A DNA stretch of 64,000 nt. Origin: Natrinema salsiterrestre (GTDB lineage Archaea > Halobacteriota > Halobacteria > Halobacteriales > Natrialbaceae). The position numbers and the translations under genes are program-made. The stretch covers positions 62,001-126,000 of the forward strand of contig NZ_JAMQOT010000008.1 in the NCBI RefSeq assembly GCF_029502005.1, in the 5' to 3' direction. How positions within the stretch are numbered: the first letter of the stretch is position 1; each line of letters begins with the position of its first letter. This document shows positions 53,355 through 62,235 of the stretch, piece after piece. Below the pieces are notes generated by a model, which worked only from the letters and a program-made list of their open reading frames with translations, searched no databases and was not told the DNA's origin.

Positions 53355-54681
53355 CGGCATCCGACTGGACGAAGACAGCGGCTACGAATCGGACGACGCG
53401 CTGCTCGAGCTCGACGGCGTCACGAAGTACTTCAATCAGGACTCGGGACTGCTGGCGGGCATGGAGTTCGAGCCGAGCCAGTTCCCGCCGATCAGCGTCG
53501 ATCGCGAGACCGTCAAGGCGGTCGACGACGTCACCCTCGAGATCCAGCCCGGTGAGACGCTCGGGCTCGTCGGCGAGTCCGGCTGTGGGAAGAGTACGCT
53601 CGGTCGGACGATCCTGCGACTACTCGAGCCCACCGAGGGAGACATCTACTTCAAGGGGGAGAATCTGGCCGACCTCAGCGGGGAACGGCTCCGGCAGACG
53701 CGCTCGGACATGCAGATGATCTTTCAGGATCCGCAGTCCTCGCTCGACCCGCGGATGAAGGTCGGCCAGATCATCGAGGAGCCGATGCGGGCCCACGACA
53801 TGCTCGACGACGAGGGGCGGGAAGCCCGGGCGAAAGAGCTCCTCGAGAAAGTCGGGCTCGACCCGCGCCACTACAACCGCCATCCCCACGCCTTCTCGGG
53901 CGGCCAGCGCCAGCGGATCAACCTCGCGCGGGCGCTGTCGGTCGATCCCGACTTCGTCGTCTGTGACGAACCAGTCTCCGCACTGGACGTCTCGATCCAG
54001 GCGCAGGTGCTGAATACGATGGAAAAGCTCCAGGAGGAGTTCGGGCTCACCTACCTCTTCATCGCCCACGACCTCTCGGTGATCCGGCACATCAGCGACC
54101 GCGTGGCGGTGATGTACCTCGGGAATATCGTCGAACTCGCCGAGAAGGAGGAACTGTTCGAGAACCCACAACACCCCTACACGCGCGCCCTGCTCGAGTC
54201 GATTCCCGTCCCGGATCCGCGGGAGAACGGTGCGCGAGGGGTGCTCGAGGGAGAGGTGCCGAGCCCGGTCGATCCGCCGTCGGGCTGTCGGTTCCGGACG
54301 CGGTGTCCGCGCGTGATCGCCCCCGACGCGTACGACTGGCGGGGCGAGGAGTGGGCACAGACGCGGGCGTTCATGCGAGCGGTCAAGCGGCGGACGTTCG
54401 AACCGATGCCCGCGAGCCGGATCGAGACCGAGTTCTTCGACGGCGATCTGCCGCGGGGCGAGGCGGGATCGACCGTCGACGAGGCGATCGAACTGATCGC
54501 TAGCGACCGGAACGCGGATATCGATGCGGACGACGAAACCGAGCACTGGTCGGCGGCGACCGACCTGCTACTCGAGTCCTTCGCCGAGCAGAGTATCTGT
54601 GCGCGCGAGCGGCCGGCGTACGAACTCGAAGCCGAGTACGGCGACGGGGAGCATCTCGCGGCCTGTCACCTGCACCGGTAG
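53347..54681 (+). CDS. Peptide ABC transporter ATP-binding protein (DppF/OppF-type)
   Basis: A 444-residue ATPase: Walker [19 protein letters not shown], signature FSGGQRQR, Walker [13 protein letters not shown]. Start GTG 53347 has a GGAGG-type site a few bases upstream (GTG 53338 is an alternative) and overlaps the previous stop. An insert before Walker A (about 25-50, [17 protein letters not shown]) and a C-terminal extension are unusual. Between the first cysteine pair ([10 protein letters not shown]) and the last (LAACHLHR) lie about 115 residues, against about 20-30 normally, including an acidic helical region. It completes the transporter. Confidence 0.93.
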   Translation: MSSGIRLDEDSGYESDDALLELDGVTKYFNQDSGLLAGMEFEPSQFPPISVDRETVKAVDDVTLEIQPGETLGLVGESGCGKSTLGRTILRLLEPTEGDIYFKGENLADLSGERLRQTRSDMQMIFQDPQSSLDPRMKVGQIIEEPMRAHDMLDDEGREARAKELLEKVGLDPRHYNRHPHAFSGGQRQRINLARALSVDPDFVVCDEPVSALDVSIQAQVLNTMEKLQEEFGLTYLFIAHDLSVIRHISDRVAVMYLGNIVELAEKEELFENPQHPYTRALLESIPVPDPRENGARGVLEGEVPSPVDPPSGCRFRTRCPRVIAPDAYDWRGEEWAQTRAFMRAVKRRTFEPMPASRIETEFFDGDLPRGEAGSTVDEAIELIASDRNADIDADDETEHWSAATDLLLESFAEQSICARERPAYELEAEYGDGEHLAACHLHR

Positions 54682-54856
54682 CGATTTCGCGCGCGCTCGA
54701 CGTCGCGTCTCGGCGCTTCTGCTGGCCGATTCGAGAGGGGAAACGGCACCCAACGGGATAGTGCGAATCGTTCACTCACGTCTCGATCGTCGATCATCCA
54801 ACACGGTCGATAATCGCAATAATGCTTATCCGTGTGCCGCGAGTATTAACTCGTGT

Positions 54857-55012
54857 ATGAGTAAGATACTCGCCATCCTGGCAACGTACACGGACACCGC
54901 CGCGAAGGTACAGCGAACGATCGACCACTCGCCCTCGTTTTCGGGCGTCCAGACGAGCGACGACGGCCGGCCCGAGACGCGCGTTTCGCCGGGCGGGTTC
55001 CTAACTGGGTAA
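54857..55012 (+). CDS. Possible 51-residue peptide with a conserved-looking C-terminal motif
   Basis: The frame begins MSKILAILATYTDTAAKVQR and ends DDGRPETRVSPGGFLTG. A TATA-like TGCTTATC lies about 28 nt before the ATG in AT-rich DNA, right for leaderless transcription. The motif DGRP-x-TRV-x-P-x-GFLTG is repeated about 240 bp downstream (near 55198-55252) in a second, degraded frame without a start. I recognise no family. The mildly hydrophobic N terminus and glycine-rich C terminus could suit a processed peptide, but that is speculation. Confidence 0.4.
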   Translation: MSKILAILATYTDTAAKVQRTIDHSPSFSGVQTSDDGRPETRVSPGGFLTG

Positions 55013-55424
55013 GCCGACAGCGAGCAACGACCGAGAACCGATCACCCGATTCGGCCGCGGTCCGACGGGGAAACGAGCTTCGAGGCGAGTTGCGAACGGC
55101 GTCCGACTTTTGCGCTCCGAGAGGGGTCCACCGCCGCTCTCCCAGAGATCCGCGTTCCGAGAACGGTCCGACCTCGAACTCGAGGGCGATCGGGCGACGA
55201 CCGAGGACGGCCGCCCCGCAACGCGCGTTCCGCCGGTCGGCTTCCTCACCGGTGAGCGTGGAGTCCATGAACGGACTCCCCGGACGCGGCCCTTTTTACC
55301 TCCTCGTCGACCGGAGTAGTCCGATACGAGCGATTGCTCACTCGATCGAGCACCGGTGAGGGTCGCGTGAGCTACGGGCCCCGTTCGAACGCTCCCCGGT
55401 ACCGGTGACGGGCCGATCCCGCCG
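55013..55424. other. Spacer with a decayed copy of the small ORF's 3' end
   Basis: About 410 bp without an intact gene. Near 55198-55252 the plus strand encodes TEDGRPATRVPPVGFLTG, closely matching the end of the peptide at 54857-55012, but its stop codon has changed and no proper start precedes it. The rest shows nothing coding. Confidence 0.45.
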
Positions 55425-55943
55425 CTACTCGAGTCTGATCGTCGTCGAATCGCTGGGCCGACTCGCCGTTTCGTCGGTCGCGACGAACGCCCGAATCTCG
55501 TACTCGCCCGGCTCGGGAACCACGGATTCGCGGCGGCCCTCGTTTCGAACCCGCTCGAGGCGGCCGTTCCACGTCACCGACAGCCGTTTTCGCTCGCCGC
55601 CGCGGAAGTCGAAGGTGGCTGGCCGGTCACGGGTGTAGAGACGCTCGTCGCTGGCCTCGAGGTGGCCGTCGATCGTCCAGCCCCAGCGGCGCTGGCGGGG
55701 CGTCGGGAGTTCGACGGGGATCGGGAGTCGGTTCTCGAACGCGACGGTGATTTCGACGGGCTCATCGCGTTCGTAGACGTCCCGGTCGGTCGTGACGGAT
55801 GCGGCGATCGCGCGTCGGGCGACTGCCGGTGGGATCAGCGCAGTGAAAAGGGAGACCACCGAGGGACGGGAACCGTCGGGGTCGGCCCCGAACTCGTCGT
55901 TCGAGTCGCCCCCCGTGTCGCGTTCGGGCTGGGAACGTCTCAT
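55425..55943 (-). CDS. BsuPI-like beta-sandwich protein, haloarchaeal
   Basis: A 172-residue protein. After a hydrophilic start, a weakly hydrophobic stretch (SLFTALIPPAVARRAIAASV) precedes an immunoglobulin-like domain: DVYERDEPVEITVAFENRLP, RRWGWTIDGHLEASDERLY, KRLSVTWNGRLE and PGEYEIRAFVATDE. This pattern resembles the intracellular proteinase inhibitor (BsuPI) fold. The role is unknown and could be adhesion or inhibition. The ATG at 55943 fits a leaderless transcript with a TATA-like GATTTAGTAC about 30 nt upstream; 55952 is an alternative. Confidence 0.65.
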   Translation of the reverse strand: MRRSQPERDTGGDSNDEFGADPDGSRPSVVSLFTALIPPAVARRAIAASVTTDRDVYERDEPVEITVAFENRLPIPVELPTPRQRRWGWTIDGHLEASDERLYTRDRPATFDFRGGERKRLSVTWNGRLERVRNEGRRESVVPEPGEYEIRAFVATDETASRPSDSTTIRLE

Positions 55944-56025
55944 AGCCGGCATAATCGCCAGCAGTGTACTAAATCGTACGGATAGGCGGCGAGTCGTAGA
56001 ACGGCGCGTCTCGAGGCGAGCACGA

Positions 56026-56382
56026 TCATACGTCTCGATCGGCGGCCCACTCGAGCAGCGGTTGCAGTCGCCGGCAGAGTTCCTCGCCCGCGTCCGTGAG
56101 GTCGTACTCGACGCGTGGCGGAATCTCCGCGTACTGCTCTCGGGAGAGGTAGCCGGCGTCGACGAGGTCATCGAGACGACTCGAGAGCGTCGAACTGCTC
56201 ACCGACTCGAACGTGTCTTCGATCTCGCCGTAGCGCGCCGGACCGATGGCACCGACGACGCAGATCAATTGCATCGCGTACCGGCGACTAAGGAGGTCCA
56301 TTAGCCCGTTTAGCTGACAGTAACAGTCGACGTCGCAGGGCGAATCGGACGGTTCGGATCGGTCGTCGGTCGCTTCAGTCAT
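56026..56382 (-). CDS. HxlR-family winged-helix regulator
   Basis: A 118-residue winged-helix regulator of the HxlR/DUF24 class. The segment LLSRRYAMQLICVVGAIGPA with RYGEIEDTFESVSSSTLSSRL forms helices 2-3 and RVEYDLTDAGEEL the wing. Three cysteines near the N terminus (CDVDCYC, residues 16-22) could sense redox state or bind a metal such as mercury, as HxlR proteins commonly use an N-terminal cysteine. It is divergent from the MerB-like gene, and the 76-bp spacer holds an inverted repeat. It probably controls itself and that gene. Confidence 0.88.
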   Translation of the reverse strand: MTEATDDRSEPSDSPCDVDCYCQLNGLMDLLSRRYAMQLICVVGAIGPARYGEIEDTFESVSSSTLSSRLDDLVDAGYLSREQYAEIPPRVEYDLTDAGEELCRRLQPLLEWAADRDV

Positions 56383-56408
56383 TGCTTTCGTTCACCGCAG
56401 TTACTCCG

Positions 56409-56452
56409 TTACTTCGGACTCGACAGTACAAGTACTTCGTGAGTCGAAGTAA
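56409..56452. promoter_or_regulatory. Operator candidate between the HxlR regulator and the MerB-like gene
   Basis: TTACTTCGGACTC (56409-56421) and GAGTCGAAGTAA (56441-56452) are reverse complements apart from one extra G. A smaller palindrome, AAGTACTT (56430-56437), sits at the centre. The element overlaps the expected promoter positions of both divergent genes. Confidence 0.6.
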
Positions 56453-56458
56453 TGGTAT

Positions 56459-57109
56459 ATGAGGGACCAAACGTGTGAGTGTTGTGGCACAGTCGCGAAC
56501 CTGCCCGCGGACGCGGAGAGTGAGAGCGAATCGACGGTCGATCGATGGCTCGGCGACGCGTCGGTCATGGAGACGTCCCTTCCGGACGACGTCCGGACCG
56601 CGATGACGGCGTTCTTCGGCGGCGCGTCGATCACCACGCTCGAGGAGTGGGTCACCGAACTCCGCCGGCAAACCGGCGGCGGCCCGATCGGTATCGAGGA
56701 ACTCTGTCACGCGGACGGCGAGACGGACCACTGGGGCGAACTGGACGGCGCGCGCTACGATTTCAAGTGTTTCTACGATGCCGTTGCGCTCGCCGAACTG
56801 GCAGCAAGGCCGGTCGCGATTCACACGCGGAGTCCTGACGGAACGGCCATCGAAGCTCGGGCAACGGGGACCGGGGACCTGATCGCGACGCCGTCGACGG
56901 CCGCCGTTTCGTTCGGCATCGCAACGGACGAACCGCTACCTGATGGAGAGCCGACGCTCGAGGCTGCTTACGAGATGATCTGCCCAGTGGTCAACGCGTT
57001 TCCGACGCGGGAGGCGTACGAACAGTGGGCAGCACGGATACCAGCAGCGACCGTCGGTATGCCGTTATCGGTCGCGACGGTTGTCGCGACCGGACTGGTC
57101 GAAGAATAA
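56459..57109 (+). CDS. MerB-like organomercurial lyase homologue
   Basis: A 216-residue protein of the alkylmercury lyase family. The catalytic set of MerB appears conserved: C104 and D107 in FKCFYDAVAL (MerB C96-x2-D99) and C175 in YEMICPVVNAF (MerB C159). An N-terminal CECCG knuckle (residues 6-10) may bind a metal, and residues about 40-80 form a winged-helix-like helical part. MerB cleaves the C-Hg bond of organomercurials by protonolysis. No mercuric reductase gene is nearby, so the substrate may be different. It is divergent from the HxlR-type regulator with a shared operator. Confidence 0.78.
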   Translation: MRDQTCECCGTVANLPADAESESESTVDRWLGDASVMETSLPDDVRTAMTAFFGGASITTLEEWVTELRRQTGGGPIGIEELCHADGETDHWGELDGARYDFKCFYDAVALAELAARPVAIHTRSPDGTAIEARATGTGDLIATPSTAAVSFGIATDEPLPDGEPTLEAAYEMICPVVNAFPTREAYEQWAARIPAATVGMPLSVATVVATGLVEE

Positions 57110-57127
57110 TCCCGTTTCCCACCCCAG

Positions 57128-57289
57128 TTATCGCCAGGCCGGGAGCGTCGGCGCGTCGTCCGCCTGCATGGAAAGCCATGCGCCGTCCGCGGAGATGTCC
57201 GCGATGACGTACTCGTCGCTCGTGGCCGTCGAATCAATCGAACCAACGATCGTTTCGTCGGACGTCATGGCGTGGGGGTTCGTCGCCAT
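57128..57289 (-). CDS. DUF7556-like 53-residue protein
   Basis: The minus-strand frame begins MATNPHAMTSDETIVGSIDS and continues EYVIADISADGAWLSMQADD, ending LPAWR. I associate it from memory with the haloarchaeal DUF7556 family. A clear TATA box, TTTATATATACG (about 57308-57319), lies about 25-30 nt upstream, so the transcript is leaderless. The protein is acidic and soluble. It is too short for length-based detection, but sequence and promoter are convincing. Confidence 0.72.
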   Translation of the reverse strand: MATNPHAMTSDETIVGSIDSTATSDEYVIADISADGAWLSMQADDAPTLPAWR

Positions 57290-57306
57290 GTGAGAGAGTG
57301 ACACTC

Positions 57307-57319
57307 ACGTATATATAAA
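57307..57319 (-). promoter_or_regulatory. TATA box of the DUF7556-like gene
   Basis: The minus strand carries GTTTATATATACG about 25-30 nt before the ATG at 57289, among the clearest TATA boxes in the window. Confidence 0.6.
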
Positions 57320-57423
57320 CTCATCGAATCGGACTGTCCCGGAACGAGACCGATCGGGAATCGAACGGGTAGCCGGTCCGCGAAACACTGGGTTTATACT
57401 CATTTTCGCCGTACCGTGGGGAT

Positions 57424-58275
57424 ATGAACGTAGCCGACGCGATGACGTCCCGTGACGACGTGGTGACCGCCGACCTGCCGGGGACCCGCTCGGACGTCCT
57501 CGAGTACCTGCAAGAACAGTCGTTCTCGTCCGTCCCGGTCGTCAAATCGACCGACGACGGCCTCGAATACCGCGGGCTGATCTCGCGGGAGGCGCTCATC
57601 GAGCAGCCGGACGAGGACCAGCTCGTCATGCTGATGGAGGACGTACCGACGACGACCGCCGAGACGTCGCTCGAAGACGTCGCGCGGACGATGGTCGAAG
57701 AGGGAGCACGCCGCGTTCCGGTCGTCGACGGCGAATTCGAGGGAATCGTCACCGTGACGGACGTTATCCACGCGATCGCGGCGGGCGATCAGGAGACCGA
57801 GGGGACCGTCGAGTCCTACGCGAGCGCGGACGTGAACACGACCTACGAGGGTGCGCCCCTGCCCGTGGCCGAACGGGAACTGTCCTACGCGAACGTCCCC
57901 TACACGATCGCACTGGACGACGACGGCCGGATGAACGGCGTCCTCACGGAGGTCGACATCCTCGAGGTCGCCCGGATCGTCGAGGGCGAGGAGGAAACGG
58001 GCGACAACTTCGGCGATCAGGACGACGAGTGGTCCTGGGAGGGGATCAAGGCCGTCGGGAGCCGCTACCTTCCCACGCGGGACATCGAGATTCCGACGGG
58101 TCCGGTTCGGGAGTTCATGAGCGACGACGTGGTGACGGTCTCGGCGCAGATGTCGATTCAGGAGGCCGCACAGCGGATGATCAGCAACGACATCGAACAG
58201 ATTCCGATGGTGACGGGCGAGGAGCTCGTCGGCATCGTCCGCGACGTCGATCTCCTGGAGGCGCTCTATGAGTGA
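57424..58275 (+). CDS. Four-CBS-domain protein
   Basis: A 283-residue protein with two CBS pairs. Each CBS unit shows the usual pattern, e.g. NVADAMTSRDDVVTADLPG, RRVPVVDGEFEGIVTVTDV, GRMNGVLTEVDILEVARI and EQIPMVTGEELVGIVRDVDL. CBS pairs bind adenine nucleotides or SAM and regulate partner enzymes. It overlaps glycyl-tRNA synthetase by eight bases, so the two are co-translated. It may sense energy charge for translation, but that is inference. Confidence 0.92.
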   Translation: MNVADAMTSRDDVVTADLPGTRSDVLEYLQEQSFSSVPVVKSTDDGLEYRGLISREALIEQPDEDQLVMLMEDVPTTTAETSLEDVARTMVEEGARRVPVVDGEFEGIVTVTDVIHAIAAGDQETEGTVESYASADVNTTYEGAPLPVAERELSYANVPYTIALDDDGRMNGVLTEVDILEVARIVEGEEETGDNFGDQDDEWSWEGIKAVGSRYLPTRDIEIPTGPVREFMSDDVVTVSAQMSIQEAAQRMISNDIEQIPMVTGEELVGIVRDVDLLEALYE

Positions 58276-60046
58276 GCGAGAGCCCGCGGCCGAGCGCGAA
58301 CGCACGAGCGAGAAACTGGTCGAGCTGGCGAAACGCCGGGGCTACTTCTTCCAGTCCTCGGGCGCGTACGGCGGCGTCGGCGGCTTCTACACGTTCGGTC
58401 CGCAGGGGGCAGCGCTGAAGGGCAACGTCGAGGACGCCTGGCGCGACCGCTTCGCGGTCGCGGAGGGCAACATGGAGATCGATGCGCCGACCATCATGCC
58501 CGAACCCGTCTTCGAAGCGTCGGGTCATCTCGACGGGTTCGACGACATGCTCGTCGAGTGTCCCGAGTGCGGCGAGAGTCACCGCGCGGACCACGTGGTC
58601 GAGGACGAGACCGAGTACGAGGACGCCGAGAGCCTCCCCATTCCCGAGGTCGAGGACGTCATCGCGGAGTACGAACTCGTCTGTCCCTCCTGCGGCGCGG
58701 GACTGGCGGGGCAGGCCGTCGACGCGTTCAATCTCATGTTCGCGACGACCATCGGCCCCGGCGACTCCGACCCCGGCTACCTGCGCCCCGAGACGGCACA
58801 GGGCATCTTCGTCGAATTCCCGCGGCTCAAGGAGTACGCGCGCAATCAACTCCCGTTCGGCGTGACCCAGATCGGCCGCGCCTACCGCAACGAGATCAGT
58901 CCCCGGCGCTCGATCATCCGCACCCGGGAGTTCACGCAGGCCGAACTCGAGTACTTCATCGACCCCGAGGCGGACGAGCCGGACCTCGAGAGCGTCGCGG
59001 ACGTCGAGGTGACGCTCTACCCCGCTAGCGAGCAAAACGCCGACGGCGGCGAGGAGATTCGGACGACGATCGGCGAGGCCGTCGACGACGGAACCATCGC
59101 CAGTCCGTGGGTCGCGTACTTCCTCGGCGTCGCGAAGCCGTGGTACGACGCCGTCGGCGTCGACATGGACCGGTTCCGGTTCCGCCAGCACCTCTCGGGC
59201 GAACGCGCCCACTACGCGGCGGACTGCTGGGACGCCGAGAGCGAGATCGACGGCAACTGGATCGAGATGGCCGGCTTCGCCTACCGGAGCGATTACGACC
59301 TCTCGAAACACGCCGAACACTCCGGCGACCGCTTTACCGTCTTCAAGCAGTACGACGAGCCGAAGACCGTCGAACGCGCGACGGTCGATCCCGACATGAG
59401 CTACCTCGGTCCGGAGTTCGGCGGCGACGCACAGGCGGTGGTGAGCGAACTCGAGGCCCTTGCTGCCCGCGACCGGTCGGCGTTCGAGGGCGACGCGGTC
59501 GAGATCGACCTCGAAGGCGAGACCCACGAGATCCCCGTCGAGAAGACCGGGTTCGCCGTCGAGGAGCAGACGGAGGCCGGCAAGCACATCACCCCGCACG
59601 TGATCGAGCCCTCCTTCGGCGTGGACCGGCTGGTCTACACCGTCCTCCACCACGCCTACCGCGAGGACGAAGTCGCCGGCGAGGAACGGACCTTCCTCGA
59701 GCTCGACCCCGAGGTCGCACCCACGTTCGTCGGCGTCTTCCCCCTGCAAAACGACGACGAACTCGAGGACGCGGCGCGGGACATCGCGGCGGACCTCCGC
59801 GAAGCGGGCCTGTCGGTCACGTACGACGACTCGGGGAACATCGGCCGGCGCTACCGCCGCCAGGACGAGGTCGGTACGCCGTTCTGCGTGACGGTGGATT
59901 ACGAGAGCATCGAGCGGGACGAGGGCGGCGTCACGGTCCGCGAACGCGACTCCACGGAGCAGAAGCGACTCGCGATCGGCGAGCTGGCCGAGACGCTGTC
60001 GGCGATTCGCGCCGGCGACCTCGCGTTCGAGGAGCTCGGAGAGTAA
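58268..60046 (+). CDS. glyS: Glycyl-tRNA synthetase
   Basis: A 592-residue class II synthetase of the archaeal/eukaryotic homodimer type. GGVGGFYTFGPQGAALKGNV opens the catalytic domain, motif 2 lies around GRAYRNEISPRRSIIRTREF, RPETAQGIFVEF is near residue 180 and motif 3 is PSFGVDRLVY. A zinc insert holds C98, C101, C139 and C142 (ECPECGESH, VCPSCGAG). The C-terminal anticodon-binding domain ends about 570. The start overlaps the CBS protein. It charges tRNA(Gly) with glycine. Confidence 0.97.
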   Translation: MSEREPAAERERTSEKLVELAKRRGYFFQSSGAYGGVGGFYTFGPQGAALKGNVEDAWRDRFAVAEGNMEIDAPTIMPEPVFEASGHLDGFDDMLVECPECGESHRADHVVEDETEYEDAESLPIPEVEDVIAEYELVCPSCGAGLAGQAVDAFNLMFATTIGPGDSDPGYLRPETAQGIFVEFPRLKEYARNQLPFGVTQIGRAYRNEISPRRSIIRTREFTQAELEYFIDPEADEPDLESVADVEVTLYPASEQNADGGEEIRTTIGEAVDDGTIASPWVAYFLGVAKPWYDAVGVDMDRFRFRQHLSGERAHYAADCWDAESEIDGNWIEMAGFAYRSDYDLSKHAEHSGDRFTVFKQYDEPKTVERATVDPDMSYLGPEFGGDAQAVVSELEALAARDRSAFEGDAVEIDLEGETHEIPVEKTGFAVEEQTEAGKHITPHVIEPSFGVDRLVYTVLHHAYREDEVAGEERTFLELDPEVAPTFVGVFPLQNDDELEDAARDIAADLREAGLSVTYDDSGNIGRRYRRQDEVGTPFCVTVDYESIERDEGGVTVRERDSTEQKRLAIGELAETLSAIRAGDLAFEELGE

Positions 60047-60189
60047 GCGGCGGCGCTCGAAGACTCGAGAGAGTCATGTTCTGTCCGGCGAGATGGACTA
60101 CGAGACGGTCGGCCTCGAGCGCGTCCCGCTGGAACCGAACACCGAAGTCTGACGTCGCGCGGTGAAAATCGCCCTCGATCGCCGTCACG

Positions 60190-60207
60190 CCTTTAAATAA
60201 TATATAG
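60190..60207 (+). promoter_or_regulatory. TATA box upstream of the dolichol kinase-like gene
   Basis: CCTTTAAATAATATATAG (about 60190-60207) is a strong TATA-like tract. The ATG at 60263 is about 60 nt further, so this transcript would have a leader of roughly 30 nt. Confidence 0.5.
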
Positions 60208-60262
60208 TGCTCGGGAGAACTAACCGACGGACTGAAGGTCACCTCTCTCGAGGCAGGAAGTG

Positions 60263-60853
60263 ATGGCCGACGAACTGAAGCGGCGACTCGTCCACGCCAG
60301 TGGCTCGGGGCTGGTCGCCCTCTATCTGCTTGCCAACTATCTCGAGGTCGGGCTGACGTGGCACCGATTTCGGATCCTCATGGTCGTCCTCGCGGCCGGT
60401 GCGCTCGTCCTCGAGTTCGTCCGACTCCAGATCGGACTCGACTGGCGGCTCTACGACGTGCTTACTCGGGAGTACGAGCAGGACAATCCTGCCGCCTACG
60501 CGCTGTATCTGATCAGTATGGCTGCCGTCGTGGTAGTCTTCGAACCGGATATCGCGCTTCCCGCGATGTTGATGCTCGCGCTGGGCGATCCGATCAGCGG
60601 AATGGTCTCGGACAACAGTCTCCAGCGGGTCAAACCGCCGAAAGTGCTCGGGACGATGTTTCTCGTCTCGACGGTGATCGCGATCCCCTTCCTGCCGATC
60701 ACGGCGGCGCTCGTCGCCGCAGTCGGTGCGACGATCGCGGACGGCGTGACCCTCGAGATCCGCACCTACATCATCGACGACAATCTCACCATCCCGATCT
60801 ACGCCGCCTGTCTGGCGTATCTGGCGCTCCAGTTCGCGCCGCTGGCGGTATAG
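60263..60853 (+). CDS. Dolichol kinase-like polyprenol kinase
   Basis: A 196-residue membrane protein with six or so helices. LVHASGSGLVALYLL, ALGDPISGMVSDNS and TIADGVTLEI correspond to the conserved parts of the SEC59/dolichol kinase and CTP-dependent phosphatidate cytidylyltransferase superfamily, including the GDP and ADG motifs. It would phosphorylate dolichol with CTP for archaeal N-glycosylation and S-layer synthesis. A cytidylyltransferase-like activity is the main alternative. The ATG at 60263 is preferred over a GTG one codon upstream. It is a single gene. Confidence 0.83.
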   Translation: MADELKRRLVHASGSGLVALYLLANYLEVGLTWHRFRILMVVLAAGALVLEFVRLQIGLDWRLYDVLTREYEQDNPAAYALYLISMAAVVVVFEPDIALPAMLMLALGDPISGMVSDNSLQRVKPPKVLGTMFLVSTVIAIPFLPITAALVAAVGATIADGVTLEIRTYIIDDNLTIPIYAACLAYLALQFAPLAV

Positions 60854-60982
60854 CGCGCGGCCGACTCGTCCGTCAGCGTTCGCCAGTCGGCGTGCCGCGC
60901 GCCCCGCGCCCGGCCGTGCCGATATCGGCAAAGCCGTCCAGTTCTCGTCCCCTCAAGGCCATCGCCGGCGAAGGGGCGACCC

Positions 60983-62203
60983 GTGTCGGAGCCAGAAACG
61001 ACGGATCGGCGATCGACCCTGCGAGCCTTTCTGGCGGACGGCCGCGGCGGCGTTCTGAGTGCCGTCGCCGCCGGCTGGTTCCTCTCGATCGGCGTTCGCC
61101 TCGCGTATCCGGTGTTGCTCCCCTATCTCCGACGGGACTTCGGACTCGACCTGACGACCGCCGGGCTCCTGTTGACGGTCCTCTGGCTCTGCTACGCGCT
61201 GGGGCAGCTCCCGGGCGGGCTGCTCGCCGATCGGTTCGGAGAGGGGAACGTCCTCGTCGCGAGTACCGTGATCTCCGCGGCGACGGTGGGCCTCGTCGCC
61301 GTCGCCGGCTCGGCACCGATCGTGTACGTCGCCACGGCCGCGTTCGGCTTCGGGACGGCGCTGTACGGGGTCGCCCGGTTTACCACGCTGTCCGACACCT
61401 ACCCCGACAACGACGGCACCGCGATCGGCGTGACGATGGCGGCGGGCCAGGCCGGCAACACGCTCCTGCCGCTGGCCGCCGGCGCCATCGCGTCGGCGTT
61501 CGCCTGGCAGTACGGCTTCGGCCTCGCGGTGCCGGCCTTCGCCGTCGTCGCCGTCGGACTCCGGCTCGTCGTCCCCGCGCGCACCTCGAGCGCCGGGAGC
61601 GCCGTCGACAGCGTCTCGCTCGCGACGGTCCGCTACGTCGGCTCGGAGCTGCGCCGGCCCGAGATCGTCACCGTGACCGCGATCCAGATCCTCACGTACT
61701 GCGTCTGGCAGGCGTTTACGGGCTTCTATCCGACCTACCTGATCCAGATCAAGGAGTTCCCCGAGGGGGTCGCTACCGGCCTGTTCAGCGCCTTCTTCGC
61801 GATGGGGATCGTCGTCCAGCCGCTGACGGGCCGGCTGTACGACCGGTTCGGGATACGGAAATCGCTGCCGCCCGTGCTGGGTATCGTCGTGCTCTCGCTG
61901 GTCGCCCTCCCCTTCCTCGAGGGGTTCTGGCCCATCGTCGTCGGGACCGTCTTCCTCTCGAGCATCCTCGGCTACGGGACGATCACGCTGCCGTACATGA
62001 CCTCGGCGTTTCCGGCGGACATGCAGGGGACCGGGCTGGGTTTCCTGCGGACCGTCTACATGACGATCGGCGCGATGAGCCCGGTCCTGTTCGGCGCGCT
62101 CGCCGATCGGGGCTACTTCGACGAGGCCTATTTCATGCTGGCCGGGTTCGTCGCCGTCGCGGTCGTGTTCACGTGGTGGCTCCCCCGACTCGACGAGCAG
62201 TAA
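60983..62203 (+). CDS. MFS transporter
   Basis: A 406-residue major facilitator superfamily transporter with 12 predicted helices. The loop 2-3 motif GGLLADRFGEGNVL and the matching loop 8-9 GRLYDRFGIRKSL mark the two halves. The start is GTG (product MSEPETTDRRSTLR). It has a short cytoplasmic N terminus and no large domains. The substrate is not predictable from sequence. It could move a sugar, drug or organic anion. It converges on tspO with a 32-bp gap. Confidence 0.9.
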   Translation: MSEPETTDRRSTLRAFLADGRGGVLSAVAAGWFLSIGVRLAYPVLLPYLRRDFGLDLTTAGLLLTVLWLCYALGQLPGGLLADRFGEGNVLVASTVISAATVGLVAVAGSAPIVYVATAAFGFGTALYGVARFTTLSDTYPDNDGTAIGVTMAAGQAGNTLLPLAAGAIASAFAWQYGFGLAVPAFAVVAVGLRLVVPARTSSAGSAVDSVSLATVRYVGSELRRPEIVTVTAIQILTYCVWQAFTGFYPTYLIQIKEFPEGVATGLFSAFFAMGIVVQPLTGRLYDRFGIRKSLPPVLGIVVLSLVALPFLEGFWPIVVGTVFLSSILGYGTITLPYMTSAFPADMQGTGLGFLRTVYMTIGAMSPVLFGALADRGYFDEAYFMLAGFVAVAVVFTWWLPRLDEQ

Positions 62204-62235
62204 CCGAGTCTCGAGGAGACGGATGGACGCGTCAC

